Assembly (NCBI RefSeq): GCF_004804355.1
Contig: NZ_SRWZ01000008.1
Coordinates: forward strand, 113,546-177,545
Source of the DNA: Cognatitamlana onchidii
GTDB taxonomy: Bacteria; Bacteroidota; Bacteroidia; Flavobacteriales; Flavobacteriaceae
Reading direction: 5' to 3'
DNA length: 64,000 nucleotides
Part shown: positions 17,801 to 26,149 of the stretch, piece after piece
How positions within the stretch are numbered: the first letter of the stretch is position 1
Layout of the letters: each line of letters begins with the position of its first letter
Position numbers and translations under genes: made by a program
The notes under the pieces: generated by a model
The model's database searches: none
The model's input: only the letters and a program-made list of their open reading frames with translations
Told to the model about the DNA's origin: nothing

Positions 17801-19074
17801 TTTGGTTTAAAAACAACTTAAGAGTTCAAGACAACGCCATACTTAACAAAGCTCTTAATGAAAACAATGTGGTTCTTGCCGTTTATTATTTCGACCCCAA
17901 GGACTTCATGAATACGGCTTTCGGCTTTAAAAAAACTGAAAAATTTAGAGCAAAGTTTTTAATTGAAACCGTTGTTAATCTGCGTGCAAACCTAAAATTT
18001 GCTAACATCGAGTTATTTGTGTATCAACAATCTCCAGAATGCCATTTAGCTTCTTTTGTTAAAGAACATCATGTTACCAAGCTATATACACAGCTTGAAT
18101 GGACACATGAGGAACTTGAAACTCATAAAGAAGTGCTAGACACATTAGAACATGATATTCAAGTTCATACTGATTACGATCAGTTTTTAATTCATCCTCA
18201 TGATATTAACCTTGAAACCTCTCAAATACCAGATGTATTTACAAGCTTTAGAAAGTATATAGAAAAGAACTCTAGTATTAGACCACAAGCTTACTTAACA
18301 AAACACAACACCAATTTAAGTATAGAAAACACGACAAAAGTACCTACTTTAAAGGACCTAGGATTTCAAGACTTTTCCCTAAGCAATCATAGCGCTTTTC
18401 CCTTTAAAGGAGGTGAATCTGCTGCAAAAAACCGCCTAAACTATTACTGCTTCGAATCTCAAAAACTTGGTAATTATAAAAAAACCCGAAATGGCCTAAT
18501 CGGACTAGATTATAGTTCTAAACTATCGCCTTGGTTAGCAAATGGTAGTATTTCTGCGAGAACTATTTATTGGACAATTAAAAAATTTGAAACCGAGTAT
18601 TTTAAAAACCAATCGACTTATTGGCTTGTTTTTGAGCTGCTTTGGAGAGATTATTTTAAGTACATAGCATTAAAGTATCAAAACAAGATCTTCCAACGAA
18701 ATGGTATCTCGAATAACTCCCATTTTTTTAAAAAGAACTCAAAAACTATAAGTCTTTGGATGCAAGGAAAAACTAAGTCGGCATTTGTAAATGCCAATAT
18801 GCAAGAGCTTAATTCAACAGGGTGGATGAGCAATAGAGGTAGGCAGAACGTAGCGTCATTCTTTTCAAAAGAACTTCAAATGGACTGGAGAATTGGCGCT
18901 GCGTATTTTGAATCGCTTTTAATAGACTATGACGTTCATAGTAACTATGGTAATTGGATGTATGTTTCAGGTGTAGGCAATGACCCAAGAAATAGAGCGT
19001 TTAATGTTGAACTTCAAGCCGAGCGTTACGATCCGAAAGGTGATTATAGACGTTTATGGCAAACAAACCCATAA
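17770..19074 (+). CDS. Cryptochrome DASH (CRY-DASH) FAD photolyase
   Basis: 434 residues. It opens [15 protein letters not shown], the photolyase antenna fold. DASH-specific segments are clear: FTSFRK (157-162), GGESAA (214-219), the [16 protein letters not shown] loop (250-262), [11 protein letters not shown], and the C-terminal [21 protein letters not shown] enzymes bind FAD with MTHF and repair pyrimidine dimers mainly in single-stranded DNA, or signal. The first of four photolyase/cryptochrome homologues in the island. The start is the ATG inside the DUF2256 gene, since no later Met precedes the first strand. The stop is six bases before the next gene. Confidence 0.95.
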   Translation: MQKKQEKTGLVWFKNNLRVQDNAILNKALNENNVVLAVYYFDPKDFMNTAFGFKKTEKFRAKFLIETVVNLRANLKFANIELFVYQQSPECHLASFVKEHHVTKLYTQLEWTHEELETHKEVLDTLEHDIQVHTDYDQFLIHPHDINLETSQIPDVFTSFRKYIEKNSSIRPQAYLTKHNTNLSIENTTKVPTLKDLGFQDFSLSNHSAFPFKGGESAAKNRLNYYCFESQKLGNYKKTRNGLIGLDYSSKLSPWLANGSISARTIYWTIKKFETEYFKNQSTYWLVFELLWRDYFKYIALKYQNKIFQRNGISNNSHFFKKNSKTISLWMQGKTKSAFVNANMQELNSTGWMSNRGRQNVASFFSKELQMDWRIGAAYFESLLIDYDVHSNYGNWMYVSGVGNDPRNRAFNVELQAERYDPKGDYRRLWQTNP

Positions 19075-19080
19075 TTTGAA

Positions 19081-20613
19081 ATGAAAACTCTACGACTTAT
19101 ACTTGGAGATCAACTAAACATAAAACATTCTTGGTTTCGAGCGGTAGACCAAACTGTAAGCTATTGCCTATTCGAGATGCGTCAAGAAACCGATTATATA
19201 ACCCATCATATTCAAAAAGTAATGGGGTTCTTTTTGGCCATGCGCCAATTTGCAGCAGACTTGGAAGCCTTAGGACATCAGGTTATATATTTAAACATAA
19301 ACGATGTACACAACCAACAGGATCTTTTAAAAAATCTATCAAAAATTATTGAAGATTATGGTATATCGCGATTTGAATATCAATCTCCCGATGAGTTTCG
19401 ATTATATCAACAAATCACTGAATTTACTTCCTCACTTTCCATACAAACAGCTTGCGCCTCTACAGAACATTTTTTCACTAGTAAAACTGAATTATCGCAT
19501 TTTTTTAAGGGTAAAAAACAATACCTAATGGAATATTTTTACAGGTATATGCGCAAAAAACATGATATTTTAATGATTGGAGGGCAGCCCGAAGGTGGTA
19601 AATGGAATTATGATAAAAGTAATAGGCTCGCATACAAAGGAACTCAAAAGATTCCAAGTCCTGTAGTTTTTAAAAATCCTGTAGTAGAGGTTCTTCAAGA
19701 TATAGAACAAGCCAATATCAAAACCATTGGACATTTTAATGACGATTATTTTAACTACCCTATAACCCGGTCTCAAGGACTTGAGCAACTTAAGTATTTC
19801 TGCGAACACCTGCTGGTTCATTTCGGGGATTTTCAAGACGCTATGCATACTGAAGAAACATACCTGTTTCATTCACGACTATCGTTTGCCTTAAATACTA
19901 AACTCATAAGCCCTAGGGATGTTATAAAAACGGTTTTAAACTATTACCGAACTCAAAGAAAAGATATACATATCTCTCAAATTGAAGGTTTTGTTAGGCA
20001 AATTATTGGTTGGCGAGAGTATATGAGAGGTATGTACTGGACCTTTATGCCTAACTACAAGAACTTAAATGCACTAGATAACCACAATTCACTTCCCGAA
20101 TTTTTCTGGACAGGCAAAACAAAAATGAACTGTTTAAAACATGCAATAAACAATTCTTTAAACCAAAGCTATGCGCACCATATTCAGCGATTAATGATTA
20201 CTGGAAACTTTGCCTTGTTAACCCAAGTCCACCCAGATGAAGTCGATAAATGGTATTTAGGCATTTATATTGATGCCATTGAATGGGTGCAACTCCCGAA
20301 CACCAGAGGTATGAGTCAGTTTGCAGATGCCGGAAAAATAGCGACAAAACCCTATATATCTTCCGGGAGTTACATTGCAAAAATGAGTAACTACTGCAAA
20401 ACATGTTGTTACAATAAAAATTTAAAAATAGAAGAAAATGCCTGTCCGTTCAATAGCCTATACTGGAATTTCTTAGATGACAAACGCCCTCAATTAAATG
20501 AAAACTTTAGAATGAAGATGATGTACAGCATTCTAGATAAAATGGATCCGAAAGAATTACATAGTATAAAGCAAAAAGCAAAACACATTATAGAACACCC
20601 TTATGTCTACTAA
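19081..20613 (+). CDS. FeS-type bacterial cryptochrome/(6-4) photolyase (PhrB/CryB-like)
   Basis: 510 residues starting MKTLRLILGDQLN, the typical opening of the FeS-BCP group. Four cysteines fall at 351 (KMNCLKH), 439 and 442 (CKTC) and 455 (NACPF). They lie one residue from the [4Fe-4S] ligands of Agrobacterium PhrB (350, 438, 441, 454), so the cluster is almost certainly present. An extra Cys443 lies next to the third ligand. Known members repair (6-4) photoproducts and use FAD and a lumazine antenna (DMRL). The gene is followed by the third homologue with an 11-base overlap, suggesting coupled translation. Confidence 0.95.
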   Translation: MKTLRLILGDQLNIKHSWFRAVDQTVSYCLFEMRQETDYITHHIQKVMGFFLAMRQFAADLEALGHQVIYLNINDVHNQQDLLKNLSKIIEDYGISRFEYQSPDEFRLYQQITEFTSSLSIQTACASTEHFFTSKTELSHFFKGKKQYLMEYFYRYMRKKHDILMIGGQPEGGKWNYDKSNRLAYKGTQKIPSPVVFKNPVVEVLQDIEQANIKTIGHFNDDYFNYPITRSQGLEQLKYFCEHLLVHFGDFQDAMHTEETYLFHSRLSFALNTKLISPRDVIKTVLNYYRTQRKDIHISQIEGFVRQIIGWREYMRGMYWTFMPNYKNLNALDNHNSLPEFFWTGKTKMNCLKHAINNSLNQSYAHHIQRLMITGNFALLTQVHPDEVDKWYLGIYIDAIEWVQLPNTRGMSQFADAGKIATKPYISSGSYIAKMSNYCKTCCYNKNLKIEENACPFNSLYWNFLDDKRPQLNENFRMKMMYSILDKMDPKELHSIKQKAKHIIEHPYVY

Positions 20614-22108
20614 GCCCCAAATAAATATTGTCTGGTTAAAACGCGATTTACGACTTCATGATAATGGTGCTATTAATAATGCGCTAAAGTCGTCTCATCC
20701 ATCATTGCTGTTATATTGTTTTGAGCCCATGCTCTTAAATGATAAACACTATAGCAAAAGGCATTGGGATTTCATTAAACAATCCTTAATAGATTTAAAT
20801 AAAGCACTTGATTACTACAACTCGAAAATTTTGGTTGTTCAGTCGGATATTATCCCCGCCATAAACATGCTCCTTGAATCGTATAAAATATCGCATGTTT
20901 TTTCACATCAAGAGACAGGTCTTTTAGTAACTTATAACAGAGATAAATCGTTTCAAAGGTTCTGTAAAAATAATTTTATAACATGGAAAGAAAACATTAA
21001 CAACGGCATACAACGTGGTCTAAAAAACCGTGACGATTGGAATGCCTTTATCTATACCTATTACGCTCAAGGGCAATATACCTTTGCTCCAATGCCCAAT
21101 CAACTATTACATATTTCGGACATTGAGCATTTAGAAAAACATTTCAAAATACCAAGTCTTAGCACGAACAGCGACTTACCCTTTCAAAAAGGTGGTAGAA
21201 CCGTTGGATTAAAATATTTAAAATCTTTTTTAGAAGGAAGATACCATAATTACATGAGCCATATATCCAAGCCACAAGACTCTAGGACGGGTTGCAGTAG
21301 AATTTCTCCGTACATAGCCTGGGGTAATGTATCGGTGAGAGAAGTGTATCAGGAAGCCCAAAATGTAAAAGAATTATCGGTCTATAAAAAACCCTTAGAA
21401 GCCTTCTTATCTCGACTGCGCTGGCAGGCACATTTTATACAAAAATTCGAAATGGAACATACCATGGAAGAAGCCAGTATTAACAGAGGATTCCATAAGC
21501 TGAAAAAAAGCGTTTCGAAAGCATATCAAACTGCATGGAAAACCGGCAAAACTGGTTACCCTCTAATCGATGCCTGCATGCGGTGTCTTAATGAAACCGG
21601 ATATCTAAATTTTAGAATGCGCGCGCTCGTGGTTTCATTTTTTACGCACAACTTATGGCAGCCATGGCAAGAAGCAACATCACATCTCTCCCAAATGTTT
21701 TTAGACTTTGAACCTGGGATTCACTTTCCTCAACTCCAAATGCAAGCAGGAGAAACAGGGGTTAATATGTTACGAATTTACAATCCCATAAAAAACAGTC
21801 TTGAACATGACCCAGAGGCTAAGTTTATAAAAAAGTGGGTACCTGAACTACGACACTTAGATACCCCTTTTGCTCACCAACCTTCAATCATGACACCCTT
21901 AGAGCAAGAATTTAATAATTTTAAATTAGGTATAGATTACCCGAACCCCATTGTAGACTTAAAAAGTAGTCGAAAAATAGCTAGCACCGCTTTGTGGGAA
22001 CTTAGAAAAAGCCCTTTGGTAATTGAAGAAAGTAAACGCATACTTAACAAGCATACCCCAAGAAGAAGGTTTAACCATGCAGAAACACCAAATAATGAAG
22101 CGTCTTAA
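20603..22108 (+). CDS. Atypical cryptochrome/photolyase homologue
   Basis: 501 residues. The N-terminal antenna domain (INIVWLKRDLRLHDNGA) and FAD-domain segments SRISPYIAWGNVSVREV, FLSRLRWQAHFIQKFE and KTGYPLIDACMRCLNETGYLNFRMR are clear. The usual N-x-GNWQW-x-AGxGxDAxPYF loop next to the flavin is replaced by FPQLQMQAGETGVNMLRIYNP (about 375-395). The Asn that normally faces flavin N5 and the loop Asp are therefore not found in their usual setting. It belongs to a recognised bacterial photolyase-like group, but repair activity should not be assumed. An 87-base C-terminal coding tail after LWELRKSP is basic. Last gene before a second promoter element. Confidence 0.85.
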   Translation: MSTKPQINIVWLKRDLRLHDNGAINNALKSSHPSLLLYCFEPMLLNDKHYSKRHWDFIKQSLIDLNKALDYYNSKILVVQSDIIPAINMLLESYKISHVFSHQETGLLVTYNRDKSFQRFCKNNFITWKENINNGIQRGLKNRDDWNAFIYTYYAQGQYTFAPMPNQLLHISDIEHLEKHFKIPSLSTNSDLPFQKGGRTVGLKYLKSFLEGRYHNYMSHISKPQDSRTGCSRISPYIAWGNVSVREVYQEAQNVKELSVYKKPLEAFLSRLRWQAHFIQKFEMEHTMEEASINRGFHKLKKSVSKAYQTAWKTGKTGYPLIDACMRCLNETGYLNFRMRALVVSFFTHNLWQPWQEATSHLSQMFLDFEPGIHFPQLQMQAGETGVNMLRIYNPIKNSLEHDPEAKFIKKWVPELRHLDTPFAHQPSIMTPLEQEFNNFKLGIDYPNPIVDLKSSRKIASTALWELRKSPLVIEESKRILNKHTPRRRFNHAETPNNEAS

Positions 22109-22148
22109 AAACCATTATAAGTTTTCCCAATAGTAGTATTTATTTTTT

Positions 22149-22191
22149 TGTTTAATTTTTTATGAAATAAGTTAAACATTTTGTAGATTTG
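22149..22191 (+). promoter_or_regulatory. Photolyase-island promoter element 2
   Basis: TGTTTAA (22149-22155), a 16-base spacer, TTAAACA (22172-22178), five bases, then TAGATTTG (22184-22191), a perfect TAnnTTTG -7 box. The start codon follows 16 bases later. Spacings match element 1 at 13568-13610 exactly, and the distance to the start codon differs by one base. The spacers themselves differ in sequence, which argues for selection on the half-sites rather than recent duplication. Confidence 0.65.
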
Positions 22192-22207
22192 AGTAGAAAT
22201 AGGCGAT

Positions 22208-22642
22208 ATGATACTTAATTCCACGCATCACAATAAAGAACATAAACAAATTCTAAGAGATTTAGTAGGGCGCCCTTTTACGTTTATAGAGTCTGTAAAA
22301 ATGCGTGGGATCGGGTCGAAACGAATGATAATAAAAGATGTTAGCCCTAATTTAAAAAACTACCTCAATAAAGTTGCAGATGTTAATTATGCCAACATCG
22401 AACTGAGAACAAAAGGCATTTTGATTTATATAAATAAAGGTCTGCAAAATTTTACTTGGGCAATTCCGTATTACCAATTAGTCATATATAAAACAAATGG
22501 CGCTAGTATACATGCTCAAGGAAAATTTATTCAATTTAAAGAAAACAAGACCTTTAAGGAAAATAAAAAGTTTTTTGGAAAACTACTAGATGAGAAAATA
22601 AAATACGATCTAGACAACGATTTTCAAGCACTATGGATTTAA
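22208..22642 (+). CDS. Conserved-type unknown protein in photolyase island (144 aa)
   Basis: Not recognised. 144 residues, basic and soluble, with no signal peptide or membrane helix. A predicted mixed alpha/beta fold has strands around RPFTFIESVKM, KRMIIKDVSP and IELRTKGILIYI, a hydrophobic WAIPYYQLVIY strand, and a lysine-rich helical tail. It is the first gene behind promoter element 2 and overlaps the TIGR03643-like gene by ten bases in another frame, so the two are probably co-translated. Position suggests a role in the light or photodamage response. No catalytic motif is visible. Confidence 0.75.
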   Translation: MILNSTHHNKEHKQILRDLVGRPFTFIESVKMRGIGSKRMIIKDVSPNLKNYLNKVADVNYANIELRTKGILIYINKGLQNFTWAIPYYQLVIYKTNGASIHAQGKFIQFKENKTFKENKKFFGKLLDEKIKYDLDNDFQALWI

Positions 22643-22905
22643 ACTTATGGCAAATAGACAGAATCATAGAAATGGCTTGGGAAGACCGAACAACCTTCGA
22701 GGCAATCATGTTTCAGTTTGGAATAAAAGAGCAAGAGGTTATTGAAATAATGAGAAAAGGGTTAAAGCCAAAAAGTTTTAAGCGATGGCGGCAAAGGGTG
22801 CAGGGAAGAAAAACAAAACATGAAAAACTGAGAGTCTTTGAAACGGGGCGTTTTAAATGTTCTAGACAAAAGCAAATAACAAATAATAAAATTTCAAAAC
22901 GATAA
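22633..22905 (+). CDS. TIGR03643 (DUF2805) family protein
   Basis: 90 residues. The core IDRIIEMAWEDRTTFEAIMFQFG-IKEQEVIEIMRK-LKPKSFKRWRQRVQGRKTKH is typical of the small TIGR03643/DUF2805 family, which has a helix-turn-helix-like helical pattern and a strongly basic C-terminus. A nucleic-acid-binding role is plausible but untested. In Bacteroidota, cyanobacteria and marine proteobacteria this family tends to occur near photolyase/cryptochrome genes. The start overlaps the upstream gene by ten bases. A 52-base gap then precedes folE. Confidence 0.82.
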   Translation: MDLNLWQIDRIIEMAWEDRTTFEAIMFQFGIKEQEVIEIMRKGLKPKSFKRWRQRVQGRKTKHEKLRVFETGRFKCSRQKQITNNKISKR

Positions 22906-22957
22906 CGTGCTTTGATTAGCTCAATAAAAACCTAATACAGCACATAAAAAAGAGACT

Positions 22958-23653
22958 ATGAAAATTGAAACATTAGAAAAAAAAGTAAATGGACATCAAC
23001 TTAATGGACATTCTGTCGAAGATATAGGCGATGACCACATGTTTACAAGCTTAGAAACCCCTTTGAAGAAGGATGCCTTCAAACTGAGTGATCATGAAAA
23101 AAAAGAACGCATTGCCTTCCTGTTCGAAGAAATTATGGACGTTTTAGGCTTAGATCTTAATGACGATTCCTTGCAAGGCACACCCAAACGTGTAGCTAAA
23201 ATGTACATTGAAGAAATATTCTCTGGACTTAACCCTGCTAATAAACCAAAGGTTGCCCTTTTCGATAATAAATACCAGTACAACCAAATGCTAGTAGAGA
23301 AAAACATCACGTTTTATTCGAACTGCGAGCACCATTTTGTACCTATAATTGGAAAAGCGCATGTGGCGTATATTTCTGCCGGACGTGTTATCGGGTTATC
23401 TAAACTTAATAGAATTGTACAGTATTATGCAAAACGTCCGCAAGTTCAGGAGCGTTTAACAAATCAAATAGCAAACGAGCTTAAAACGGTTTTACAAACG
23501 GAGGACATCGCGGTTATTATAGATGCTAAGCACCTCTGTGTTTCGTCAAGAGGCATCAAAGACGATACGTCTGCAACAGTAACGGCCTACTATGGTGGAG
23601 CGTTTAATAAACCAGAGAAAATAACAGAATTACAAAACTACATAAATAACTAG
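22958..23653 (+). CDS. folE: GTP cyclohydrolase I
   Basis: 231 residues. Zinc ligands Cys123 and His126 (CEHHFVP) and Cys194 (KHLCVSSRG), the neighbouring catalytic His125 and His192, and GTPKRVA are all present. It converts GTP to dihydroneopterin triphosphate, the entry to folate and pterin synthesis. A 45-residue N-terminal extension precedes the core, as in other Bacteroidota. Its place among photolyase genes suggests a supply of MTHF or pterin antenna chromophore, since most CRY-DASH and class I enzymes use MTHF. Whether this is the only folE copy of the genome cannot be seen. The next gene starts four bases after the stop. Confidence 0.96.
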   Translation: MKIETLEKKVNGHQLNGHSVEDIGDDHMFTSLETPLKKDAFKLSDHEKKERIAFLFEEIMDVLGLDLNDDSLQGTPKRVAKMYIEEIFSGLNPANKPKVALFDNKYQYNQMLVEKNITFYSNCEHHFVPIIGKAHVAYISAGRVIGLSKLNRIVQYYAKRPQVQERLTNQIANELKTVLQTEDIAVIIDAKHLCVSSRGIKDDTSATVTAYYGGAFNKPEKITELQNYINN

Positions 23654-23657
23654 TATC

Positions 23658-23879
23658 ATGGATTTAATTAACAGAGCATTAGAATTTGAGCAAAGAAAAA
23701 GAAAATCATTGTCAACTAGCGATCGTGTAAAAATCTCTAGAGAAGCCAAAGCCCTTATCTTGGATTTAAATCAAATTTACAAGGTAAAGAAGGACGAAAA
23801 AATCATGGATATCATGAAAAGGCTTACCGTAATAAAACGTAAGGTAGAAAAACGACTTAAAGGTCCAATCCTGACTTAA
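23658..23879 (+). CDS. Small helical protein, paralogue A (73 aa)
   Basis: 73 residues with no known domain recognised. It begins MDLINRALEFEQRKRKS and ends in a basic MKRLTVIKRKVEKRLKG. Two charged helices are likely, with no membrane span. It starts four bases after folE. A homologue of nearly the same length lies at 24040-24255, with identical RALEFEQRK and MKRLTVIK segments. The pair is therefore a local duplication, conserved in length and charge pattern, which argues for a real gene. Function unknown. Confidence 0.8.
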   Translation: MDLINRALEFEQRKRKSLSTSDRVKISREAKALILDLNQIYKVKKDEKIMDIMKRLTVIKRKVEKRLKGPILT

Positions 23880-24039
23880 TAATTTCACTTTTGTGAAGCC
23901 TATAAAGAAGCAATTATTAAAATTTAGATAATTATTCTTTATAAAAATTAATAATGTCATAGATTTTATTATATTGTCAAATTGTGAAAAGATTACATCT
24001 TTTTGCAATCTATTAATAGAACAAAGATTAAACATTACT

Positions 24040-24255
24040 ATGGACATTATTGATCGTGCTTTAGAATTTGAACAACGTAAACACACATTTAAAACTACTA
24101 GTGAGCGCATTGAATCTTCTAGAGAGGTAAAAGACTTAATACTAAGTTTAAACACTATTTATAAAGAAAACAAAGATCCTGAAATTATGGATCTAATGAA
24201 ACGCCTTACGGTGATAAAACAAAAAATTGAAAAAAGGCTAAAGGGCAGGCCGTAA
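24040..24255 (+). CDS. Small helical protein, paralogue B (71 aa)
   Basis: 71 residues from the ATG at 24040. The alignment with paralogue A begins at this Met (MDIIDRALEFEQRK), so the in-frame upstream codons from 23974 are leader. About 60% of residues match A, with SREVKDLIL, NTIYKENKD and MKRLTVIKQKIEKRLKG conserved. The 160-base gap before it has no gene but contains TTTCAC-TTTT-GTGAA (23883-23899), a small inverted repeat. Its upstream separation suggests it might have its own promoter, though no clear box was found. Function unknown. Confidence 0.78.
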   Translation: MDIIDRALEFEQRKHTFKTTSERIESSREVKDLILSLNTIYKENKDPEIMDLMKRLTVIKQKIEKRLKGRP

Positions 24256-24278
24256 AACTAAAGATGCCCTGAGACCAT

Positions 24279-24959
24279 ATGAATACAATAGTTATTATAG
24301 GTGGTAGTAAGGGCATAGGACATGCTATTTTAAAAAACCATGTTGATACCTTTAAGGTTATCAATATTAGTAGAACATCTCCAGGTTTTACTCATGCCAA
24401 TCTCATCCACTACAACTGTGATGTTTTAAATGATGATTTACCGGAAATTGAAGCGTTAGATCATCTGATTTACTGTCCTGGAAGTATCAATTTAAAACCC
24501 ATATCGAGGCTCAACATCGACGACTTTAAAAACGATTTTGAGATTAACGTCCTGGGAGCTGTAAAAGTTATTCAGCACTATTTACCACAATTAAAGCAAG
24601 GTACTAATCCCTCAATTTTATTATTCAGTACAGTAGCCGCAAAATTAGGCATGCCTTTTCATGCGAGCATTGCTGTAGCCAAGTCTGGAATTGAAGGTCT
24701 AGTTAAATCATTAGGCGCAGAACTGGCTCCACTTATTAAAGTTAACGCTATTGCGCCTACGGTAACCGACACCAATCTTGCTTCAAAGCTGTTACGAAAT
24801 GAAAAAATGATTGAAAATATTAAACAACGTCATCCGTTAAAAAAATTTCTATCCCCGAACGAGGTTGCTGAAATGGCTAAATTCATTATTTCGAATACAA
24901 CTTCTATGTCAGGGCAAATTTTCGAAATGGACTGCGGCATTGTAAGTTTTAAAATTTAA
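24279..24959 (+). CDS. SDR-family oxidoreductase lacking the catalytic tyrosine
   Basis: 226 residues. The cofactor motif GGSKGIG (8-14), the YCPG strand, the FSTVAAKLG strand with its usual Ser and the GIVSF end match short-chain dehydrogenases. The YxxxK active site reads I131-A-V-A-K135, so Tyr is replaced by Ile while Lys stays. Classical SDR chemistry needs that Tyr, so this protein may be a binding or regulatory homologue or use another residue. It lies between the small paralogue and glutathione peroxidase, five bases before the latter. Members of related clusters carry similar SDRs, but the substrate is unknown. Confidence 0.88.
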   Translation: MNTIVIIGGSKGIGHAILKNHVDTFKVINISRTSPGFTHANLIHYNCDVLNDDLPEIEALDHLIYCPGSINLKPISRLNIDDFKNDFEINVLGAVKVIQHYLPQLKQGTNPSILLFSTVAAKLGMPFHASIAVAKSGIEGLVKSLGAELAPLIKVNAIAPTVTDTNLASKLLRNEKMIENIKQRHPLKKFLSPNEVAEMAKFIISNTTSMSGQIFEMDCGIVSFKI

Positions 24960-24964
24960 TTTCA

Positions 24965-25510
24965 ATGAATACCTTAAAAGCATTTTTTGCGACCATAAAC
25001 GCAAATACTGGCAACACTAATACCTCGATGCAGCGTAAACAATCTATCTACGACATCGCTATCAAATCACTAACAGAAAGGCCTATTAATTTAAACGATT
25101 TTAAAGGCAAATACCTCTTAATTGTGAATGTGGCATCGAAGTGTGGGTTTACACCGCAGTACAAAGACCTGCAAAGTCTATATGATCAGTATCAAGACAC
25201 TTTAGAAATCATTGGTGTACCCTGTAACCAATTTGGAAAACAAGAACCTGACAACGCGAACAAGATTCAAGATTTTTGCCAAATAAATTATGGTGTAAAT
25301 TTTACTTTAACGGAAAAGGCTAACGTAAAAGGATCGAACCAACACCCTCTTTACGCTTGGTTAACACAAAAAAGCCTAAATGGAAAGACACAGTCATCGG
25401 TTAAATGGAACTTTCAAAAATACTTGGTAAGTCCGGAAGGCGAACTTGTGGACTTCTTTTATTCTACAACTGCGCCGCTAAGTCATAAAATTACAAAACA
25501 CTTAAAATAA
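24965..25510 (+). CDS. Glutathione peroxidase family (thiol peroxidase, Cys form)
   Basis: 181 residues. The peroxidatic cysteine is Cys60 in NVASKCGFT (Sec is not used), followed by GVPCNQFGKQEP (conserved Gln and a resolving-type Cys) and WNFQKYLV (conserved Trp). An N-terminal extension of about 22 residues precedes MQRKQSIYDIAI, and translation could start there at 25028. The family reduces hydroperoxides with thioredoxin or glutathione. In this island it fits protection against light-driven peroxides. The start lies five bases after the SDR stop. Confidence 0.93.
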   Translation: MNTLKAFFATINANTGNTNTSMQRKQSIYDIAIKSLTERPINLNDFKGKYLLIVNVASKCGFTPQYKDLQSLYDQYQDTLEIIGVPCNQFGKQEPDNANKIQDFCQINYGVNFTLTEKANVKGSNQHPLYAWLTQKSLNGKTQSSVKWNFQKYLVSPEGELVDFFYSTTAPLSHKITKHLK

Positions 25511-25517
25511 ATGTATC

Positions 25518-25694
25518 ATGTTTAAATTTTTTAAAAAAACATCAAAAAAGGAAAAGCTAGAAGCAAAGTTTAAAAAGTTAATGCAAGAATGGCATGAATT
25601 ATCCAGTGTAAATAGGTCTGCAAGCGACCAAAAGTTTGTTGAAGCTCAAAACATAGCTAAAGTCCTAAACAAACTGAATAATGAAGTTGTTTAA
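25518..25694 (+). CDS. Lacal_2735-type small protein (58 aa)
   Basis: 58 residues, charged and helical. MFKFFKKTSKKEKLEAKFKKLMQEWHELSSVNRSASDQKF matches the pattern of the small flavobacterial Lacal_2735 family, where an FKK start and KLEEKYKKLMEE-HKLSxxNR core recur. It begins seven bases after the peroxidase stop and overlaps the TspO start by 14 bases in another frame. Probably a cytoplasmic coiled-coil protein of unknown function. Confidence 0.78.
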   Translation: MFKFFKKTSKKEKLEAKFKKLMQEWHELSSVNRSASDQKFVEAQNIAKVLNKLNNEVV

Positions 25695-26142
25695 ACTTAT
25701 TATTATATTTCTGATTATAAATTTTGGAGCCCTAGCCATAGGGAATTGGTTAATGGCCAATGGTCCACAGACAAATTGGTATTTAAGTTTAAATAAAGCA
25801 CCATGGACACCACCCGGCTGGGTATTTGGGGTGGCTTGGACTTCAATCATGATATGTTTTTCAATATACATGGCAAATTTATACCACATACAATTTAGTC
25901 AAAAGGTTATCATACTTTTCGTAGTTCAATTTATACTAAATGTTGTTTGGAACTTCCTATTTTTCAACCAACACTTAATTGGTGTCGGCCTCATATCAAT
26001 TTTAGTTTTAACTGCTATTGTAACTACCTTCCTAATTGATTACTGGAATATTCTAAGCCTGAAAAGCCTATGGATTATGCCATATTTTGTGTGGCTTTGT
26101 ATTGCCACATCCTTAAATATGTATATCTGGGTTCACAATTAA
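25681..26142 (+). CDS. tspO: TspO/MBR family protein
   Basis: 153 residues with five hydrophobic helices. Diagnostic segments are NWYLSLNKAPWTPPGWVFGVAWTSI, the aromatic ligand-binding region, NVVWNFLFF and LIDYWNI. The family binds porphyrins and other tetrapyrroles and takes part in light and oxidative stress responses in bacteria. It overlaps the small Lacal_2735 gene by 14 bases and is followed after seven bases by an SRPBCC protein. The setting among photolyases supports a photo-oxidative stress role. Confidence 0.95.
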   Translation: MKLFKLIIIFLIINFGALAIGNWLMANGPQTNWYLSLNKAPWTPPGWVFGVAWTSIMICFSIYMANLYHIQFSQKVIILFVVQFILNVVWNFLFFNQHLIGVGLISILVLTAIVTTFLIDYWNILSLKSLWIMPYFVWLCIATSLNMYIWVHN

Positions 26143-26149
26143 ATAAAGC

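Noticed and set aside
23974..24039. Extended N-terminus for small paralogue B
   Set aside because: Alignment with paralogue A starts exactly at the Met at 24040, and the extra residues have no counterpart.
23766..24155. 129-codon frame on minus across the two small paralogues
   Set aside because: The plus-strand paralogues explain the region by mutual conservation. The minus frame has no motifs.
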